This document shows positions 58,400 through 64,000 of a stretch of 64,000 nt of DNA, one piece after another (the first letter of the stretch is position 1; every line of letters begins with the position of its first letter). The notes under the pieces were generated by a model, which was not told the origin of the DNA, made no database searches, and saw only the letters and a list, made by a program, of their open reading frames with translations. The position numbers and the translations under genes were made by a program. The stretch is from Apostichopus japonicus (Eukaryota > Echinodermata > Holothuroidea > Aspidochirotida > Stichopodidae), in the NCBI RefSeq assembly GCF_037975245.1, contig NC_092573.1, positions 12,501-76,500 of the forward strand, written 5' to 3'.

Positions 58400-58593
58400 T
58401 TAATCAACAAATTCTACATAGTTTGTCGGGAAAAATCCACTTTTGCCGTTAATTTCTCCCTCCAGCCAGTTCTCATCGATTTCTGCTGTGCATGAGATGA
58501 TGTCACCTTCACTGAAGCCTAATTCACCCTCGTTTTCCGGTTCAAAGTCGTACAATGCTTTCACTTTGCGTTGTCCAGACTTCTCTGCAGTTG
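58400..58593 (-). CDS. SH3GL: Endophilin-A last coding exon (SH3 domain)
   Basis: It starts after the acceptor TTTCAACAG, completing an Ala codon split in phase 1. The SH3 hallmarks are ALYDF, the endophilin-specific [10 protein letters not shown], the DENW tryptophan, GFFP and NYVE. The protein ends EFVD and TAA. Confidence 0.93.
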
Positions 58594-61500
58594 CTGTTGA
58601 AAATGTAACATGAAGATAAGATTCGGGATGTGAGGATAAGGGGAATAAGAAAGAAAGAAAGCCTATTTCGATAGTTAGCAAGCCACAGTTATCTCCGGGA
58701 AGAATTAAGCTTCTGTGCAATACAGTACATACGGGAACTATGGGGAAACCAAGGAAAAACCAGCTCTTACAACTGGCCATAATAGAATAGTTCTTGAAGT
58801 TACAGTATGCTACTAAAACGTCATAAAATTGCAAATATGATATCAAAAATGTAAAAAAAGGATTTAACTATTCTTTGCACTATAAGTGTTGATAACTTTT
58901 CATTGAGAAATCTGTATACGGTCAATTGAGGAGGGGTGTGTAATGACAAAATGGTAGTGATAATTTGTAACCTTTAACGTAGGATAATTATATGTTCAAA
59001 GATTTTTCCACTTTTTCTTTTCCCCAACAGAATCTGCAATTTCTGTTTACTTCCAAAGTGTTTGGTAACCCTCCACACTCTCTGGGCAACACTAGAAGTT
59101 GGTGATGGCGCCCTCTGTAAATACCAGGGTTGTACTTAATGTGGTCGTCTTACACATCTGACCATGATTTGCCAGTGATTATACAAGCTTCTATGACAAG
59201 ATGTACTTACCAGCTGTAGCAGCGTTATCAGAGCTATCGTCAGAGAGCTGACCGTTACTAGGGCTCTTACTGATCTGTTTGGGTTTAACGTAGGTCCGCT
59301 CACTTTTAGGTCTGTTTGAAGCCTGGGAGACTCTGTTACATGATTAGAACAAAGATATTTTGTGAACCATTCTGGCATAAATCAATTCAATTTATTACCA
59401 CCACCCTGACCAACCTCTCACAATACTGTTCCCATCTCACTCTCTCTGCTTCAACTACGTAAAGTTATCAAACCATCTATCTGTCAACGATCTTAGCTAT
59501 TCTATTCATAAATGCAATATGCCAAGAATCGAGCCATCCCACTATGTAACAGACAATGCACCTAACCTATTTTGCATTCAATCACTGGGTTCGGAGTGGT
59601 CATTAACTGTTAACGGGGACACAACCCAACCATTAACTGTTAACGGGGACACAACCCAACCATTAACTGTTAACGGGGACACAACCCAAGCATTGACTGT
59701 TAACGGGGACACAACCCAACCATTAACTGTTTACGGGCACAACCATTAACTGTTAACGGGGACATCACAACCATTGACTGTTAACTGGGACACAACCCAA
59801 CCATTGACTGTTAAGCCCCCGGGGACACAACCCAACCATAAACTGTTAACGGGGACACAACCCAACCATAAACTGTTAACGGGGACACGACCCAACCATT
59901 AACTGTTAACGGGGACACAACCCAATCATTAACTCTTAACAGGGACACAACCCAACCATCTTTAGTTCATGTGACAGAGACCATTATGAAGAACAAACCT
60001 CCCCCCCTCCAGATAGATCAGAAAAATCTGCTCCGTTTGGGAGATATCCTACTTTGAAAGTCATGTCTGGGGGCTGTCGTTTTGTAAATCTGTGACATCA
60101 TAGTGTCACTAGGATCTTCAACCTTTTACTCTCTCTTTGTTTTTCTTTTCATATTTTTAAGGTAAACTGTTAACTAGTGTGTGAACACTGAAACCAATGA
60201 TATCATCATTGGACTTTGTTCAGGGGTTCCCCTTTTTCTTTTGTTTAATTCAGCATGAGCAAAACCCAACTCAATAACAGAAAACAATCATGGTAATAAA
60301 TGAAGAAGAACATAACACAATTATGTACATGTGGGTCCACTGGCAGATCCAGGGCCTTTGTTTGGGAGGGGCCAAAGTGGCATTAGAGTGATATGGGGGT
60401 CTAAGGGGAGGGGGTTCCCCCTCCCCTTTGGAAAATTTTCTATTTCTGAATGCCCTCAGATGCAATTTGGTGCGACAAAAGTGTACAATGGTGATGTTAA
60501 TTTACTTCTAAAAAAATGTTTCCCAGGTGTAATTTTCTAAAATATTTATAAAACAAAGTTGAGATCATCTTTCTCAAGAAATTTGATTTCTCATAGGTTA
60601 TAAATTTCTTACAACCAGCCAGTAACTGCAAAATGGTGTTAAACTGTAAATCCTCATGCTCATACATTTACATAGCTCCCAACTGTTGAGAAGGCATATG
60701 CTGGTCCATGCCATGAATCGCCGTCCTGGGGGAGGGGTATAAGGGGAGGGGGTGTCCCCCTCCCCTTTTGATTTTTTTTGGAATCCTGGTGATGCCTACA
60801 TGTAAAATGGTGGCACTTAGATAGGCTTTTGTCACCCAAAATTTTCTGAGAAATATGCATTTTTTTGTGTGCAACATCAATAAATTGAATAGTAGGTGAT
60901 AATTCATTCTTTCCCGTGGCATGAAAATGTTCGCTGCTCGCCCCAATGAAAAGAAATATAGGCTAATTTGAGGTTCAAATGATGCTGTAAAGGAGGTTTT
61001 ATACTCTATTATGCTAAATGCTAAAGAAATGATGGTTGCTAGGTCAAGATTTGATGCAAATATTTTTATGTATACTTGACAATTACAATGCATTTTTTTT
61101 GGACGCTTGTGTGAGTCAGCGGGTTTGGGTGTTAGAATGCAAGTCTAATTCCCTGGAATTGCGGGTCAGTTGGGAGCTCTGCATTTAATTTTAAACCAGA
61201 AAACGAAAAGGTTTAGACTTGTCTACCACTGCTATTCCTCTCGATTTTTTTAATTTCCAATCATATGATTTAGCGGATGTTCGACAACACTTTTTGGCTC
61301 ACCTTTGGGGGGCCATGGCCCCCCTTGGCCCCCCCCTTGGATCCGCCAGTGTGTGGGTCACATATCATATTTAGACTTTATCAAGTCTTCAGCCTAATGT
61401 AAGGTGACCAGGCGTCCCCGATTACAATGTGCTGTCCCCGATAAACAAGTGTCACCGAAAATGTCCCGATTTGTCAAAATGTTTAGGAATTTCGAAAATA

Positions 61501-62877
61501 TCCCACATTATTAGTAAAATAATTGTAAAAACAAAATTTAGTCAAGTGTGCAGTCGCAGAACGGAACTAACCAGTATTTCAAATGGGCCAGTGTAAAGTG
61601 GAAACACTGTTAAAATATATTCAGATCGATCTAGCCTAGCACTCTTTCGTAAAGTAAGTAAATTTCATCTAAGAAAGAGCTACATTTTTGAAAGTAAAAT
61701 TGATCACCATTTTACATCTACAGTAAGCACCTTAGGCACTTGAAAATTTTCCACACCCCCTCCCCTTAAACCCCTCCCCATATCAGTCACGCAATAAATG
61801 TCCCTGATTCCTGTCAGGAATATATGGTCACCTTAGCCTAATGTGTGAACACATATGAAATCTGTGGTGTATCAGATATGAAGAAACGTATCTTTCACCG
61901 CTGTTTGGTGCACACAACAGGTATGTCTATCACATAGACAAACAATGATGGTGGTTGGGTTTGTGTTTCCTTTAAGGCCAATAACCAGCATTAACTGGAC
62001 CTATTTGCACCAGGAAGAAAATACATTCACCTACATTCCACCTCAAATTTAAGTCACAACATTCATTAATGTTTCTCCCCTCCCTTTCTCCCTCCACAAA
62101 GTTGTACCTCTTCCTATACCTCAAAGTCCCCCCCCCCCCGCCCACCCTCTTTCAGTAGTTACCTGTCCTCTAACGTCTCGTGCAGACTCTCCAATAGATC
62201 AACATTCTGCCGATGAAACTCTAGCTGATATTCAACTAAGGCGAGTAGTTGCCCCACTTGTTCTACCTGCATCGATAATATGCAAGAAAAATAAAAGACA
62301 AACAAGTATATTTAAAACATCAATTTGTTTGATGAAGAAAAGATGGCATTCAAGTTTTTTGTCAACAATTGAGCTTAAATCATTCTTCTCCCAATCTCCC
62401 CAAATGCCCCCAATCCCCAATTTCTATTACATTTCCCTTCTGTTTCAACTATGTAAATGTAAAAGATCCTTCAATAATAATAGCCCTGCCTGTAATGCAT
62501 GCTTGTCACAGGCCATACAATATTTGAGTACTAGAGACCTCCTTCTGTACAACAGATCAAATATTAACAATTACAAGATTACATCACCCAAGAAGAGATA
62601 ATCATATATTATTGGTCAATCACATGTTTTTCCAAAGCCAAGGATCTACAGTTCCACACAATGCTAAGATGTGACGTGTTTTAAAACCAAAAACTCTTCC
62701 TGTACCTTAACATTGCCCTCACCTTACACAAACCTCCCCCCTCCCCCTCCCCAAAATCATCTGATCCATCACTTACGTCATTTTCGAGGAGATTCCTCAT
62801 TCCATCTTCAGCTAAGTCACGAGACTCTTCAAACTTTTCTTCCGCAAGCACTATCTCTTCCTGTGTGACGTTGGAAC
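58400..62877 (-). CDS. SH3GL: Endophilin-A, C-terminal four coding exons
   Basis: Endophilin-A binds and bends membranes through an N-terminal BAR domain. Through its SH3 domain it recruits dynamin and synaptojanin during endocytosis, including synaptic vesicle recycling (family knowledge). Seen here in transcript order: 62,777-62,877 ([22 protein letters not shown], quoted without the first residues), 62,163-62,266 ([20 protein letters not shown]), 59,211-59,332 (linker, [16 protein letters not shown]) and 58,400-58,593 (SH3: [41 protein letters not shown], stop). All acceptors are AG and all donors GT, and the junction phases agree (0, 2, 1). The last helix of the BAR domain, the short variable linker and the SH3 match the family in order and length. 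The N-terminal BAR exons lie beyond the right edge. The middle intron (59,333-62,162) holds a minisatellite and a hAT-like element. Confidence 0.93.
59211..59332 (-). CDS. SH3GL: Endophilin-A linker exon
   Basis: 122 nt between the acceptor ATGTAACAG and the donor GCTG|GTAAGT. It encodes [18 protein letters not shown], followed by a Ser/Asn/Asp-rich linker ending DNAATA. The ASxRPKxE motif is the usual start of the post-BAR linker in endophilins. Confidence 0.88.
59600..59960. repeat. 30-bp minisatellite in an endophilin intron, about 12 units
   Basis: The unit reads 'cattaactgttaacgggg' plus 'acacaacccaac'. Units are well conserved, with two shortened ones near 59,735-59,775. Contains the palindrome GTTAAC in each unit. 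Confidence 0.9.
60338..61351. mobile_element. hAT-like element, 1,014 bp, in an endophilin intron
   Basis: The terminal inverted repeats are CACTGGCAGATCCAGGG and CACTGGCGGATCCAAGG (reverse complement). The 8-bp target duplication TGTGGGTC is exact (60,330-60,337 and 61,352-61,359). Its interior phrases 'gtctaaggggag' and 'ccccctcccctttggaaaat' are shared with the element at 19,643-20,660, which has almost the same length. No transposase frame. Confidence 0.88.
62163..62266 (-). CDS. SH3GL: Endophilin-A exon, end of BAR domain
   Basis: 104 nt after the acceptor ATCGATGCAG, beginning [20 protein letters not shown] and ending LHETLED plus AG of a split Arg codon, with donor GACAG|GTAACT. It corresponds to the last BAR helix ('IEQVSQL...' in vertebrate endophilins). 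Confidence 0.92.
62777..62877 (-). CDS. SH3GL: Endophilin-A exon, BAR domain helix
   Basis: 101 nt after the acceptor TTGTTTTGTAG, in phase 1, encoding [18 protein letters not shown] and [15 protein letters not shown], donor GAC|GTAAGT. EEKFEES and LLEND are characteristic of the endophilin BAR domain. Confidence 0.92.
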
Positions 62878-63077
62878 CTACAAAACAACCACACAACATA
62901 GACCACAATTGATTTGAAAGAACATGTTGCTTTTCAAAAAAAAGTGGGAGGAAAAAAGGTAATTAGGCCCGCAAATAGAGACAGAAAATAACATAGATAT
63001 AATTTCACAGGTAAATAACATTCCACCATTTTTTTATTCCTTTGCTTGCTTTAAATTTTGGAAATTCCAAAACTTAC

Positions 63078-63134
63078 CAGGATTGGATATATTATCTCCA
63101 CTCTCAGCACTCTTTCCAGTGTTTCTACGGTGAA
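63078..63134 (-). CDS. Candidate 57-nt cassette exon of endophilin-A
   Basis: On the minus strand a 57-nt open segment lies between the acceptor GGTTTCCAG and a strong donor CCTG|GTAAGT. It would encode HRRNTGKSAESGDNISNP plus split codons at both ends. It is phase 1 at both ends and matches the phase-1 start of the next exon, so it could be included or skipped without changing the frame. The acceptor has a weak pyrimidine tract and the sequence is not in the endophilins I know, so it may be alternative or false. Confidence 0.35.
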
Positions 63135-64000
63135 CTGGAAACCCTTTTGACACTCTACACACTTAGCAATCGGTCAGCACCGATCAATACCAATCCTCAC
63201 GCTACCACCCAAAGTGTGTGGGAGTGTTGTGTTCGTCCGAGTGGACCCTTGATATTTATTCGAATCTGCCTTCTGGTGTTTTTGATTTACAGTTTACTGT
63301 CAATTAACAAGACTGCAAACGTTTTTACCTTCAAGTGAACAGAACTTTGGCATCCACAACACATCAAGATATATAGTGTATTCAAATACCTACCATTCTC
63401 CATAATTCATTTTCTGCAGCCTAATCTGCACTTACTGCTTAGTTGTTACCATGCAAAACAAACATTAAAACAAAAGAGGCTATTTCTGGTCTATGGTATC
63501 ATCACAACTTAGAAGAATCTCTTCTTCCAAGATATTTATAAAGAGAGTCAAACAGTTTGTTAAAAAAACCAATGTAAAAGTACTTGCAGCATGCCATAGA
63601 ATGAATTGAAGCAAAGATCATTGTAATGAAAGCAGTACTTTGTATTGCATTCCCCAAAGTAACGTTCAGTATTCATCTCAATTTTCAATTATTATTATTA
63701 TTATTTTTTTGTATGTTTAAAGCAGCTTGTTTTTCGGCAAGTTTATCAAAATCCACAAAGGGTTATTAAGAACTAATCCACGTTTCTCCTTCTTTTTTTT
63801 CATTTTTTTTGGTTAATAATCATGAGTTACCAAATAATTTGGAATACCTTCAATTCTGAACATTTCATAGCCAAGACACTGTGTCAGAAAAACTTAGAAA
63901 ATCCTTTCACATGCAAAAGCAAAATCTGTCCTTTTTAATTTTTTTCTTTTTTCAAACTTTTTTTTTATTTAAATTTTTCCCTGCATTTTCCACAACTAAA
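63135..64000. other. Endophilin-A intron, no exon seen
   Basis: AT-rich sequence with an ATT microsatellite near 63,690. I looked on the minus strand for the preceding BAR exon (ending in a lysine/arginine-rich DYK-type segment) and did not find it in this window. Confidence 0.45.

Overview
This is eukaryotic, animal DNA. The coding sequence is split by GT-AG introns, about 90% of the window is intronic or intergenic, and it is crowded with microsatellites, minisatellites and short DNA transposons. An endophilin-A gene with animal-type exon structure and the types of interspersed repeat suggest a marine invertebrate, possibly an echinoderm-like deuterostome. The species cannot be fixed from the sequence.

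Three groups of genes can be supported. (1) A family of three two-exon genes on the + strand (3.6-6.3 kb, 40.8-43.9 kb, 48.0-50.4 kb) encodes small secreted proteins. Exon 1 is a conserved signal peptide (MRPLFVTILVCCLIAS type) ending in a basic GRK segment. A phase-0 intron of 1.8-3 kb follows. Exon 2 starts with a short basic head (EKR/KER/AKR) and continues into an almost pure glycine tract. Copies 1 and 2 have glycine blocks of exactly 34 residues. Copy 3 is longer, has lost its GT splice donor and its TATA-like box, and is probably decaying. Intron-derived debris at 44.7-45.5 kb marks a fourth, dead copy. I do not recognise this family. (2) Between copies 1 and 2, at 32.2-34.1 kb, a large exon encodes a secreted protein built of divergent repeats, each with a pair of cysteines. 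Its frame is broken at about four places. (3) On the - strand at 58.4-62.9 kb (and beyond the right edge) lie the last four coding exons of endophilin-A: the end of the BAR domain, the linker and the SH3 domain, with splice phases that all match.

The rest is dominated by mobile DNA. From 2.6 to 31.2 kb there is a dense cluster of non-autonomous hAT-like elements, several proven by 8-bp target-site duplications and some nested in one another. Many share a ~95-bp subterminal module, of which I count 13 copies. A THAP-domain DNA transposon relic (18.5-21.4 kb) carries a 1,018-bp hAT-like insertion, and a relative of that insertion (1,014 bp) sits in an endophilin intron. A hammerhead-ribozyme-like core is visible on the - strand at 32.0 kb.

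Tandem arrays include a 1.48-kb GGAT array (37.2-38.7 kb), a 2.58-kb 67-bp minisatellite (51.9-54.5 kb), three 141-bp units (57.2-57.6 kb) and a 30-bp array in an endophilin intron (59.6-60.0 kb). No rRNA gene, intact tRNA gene, CRISPR array or full-length transposase or reverse transcriptase was found.
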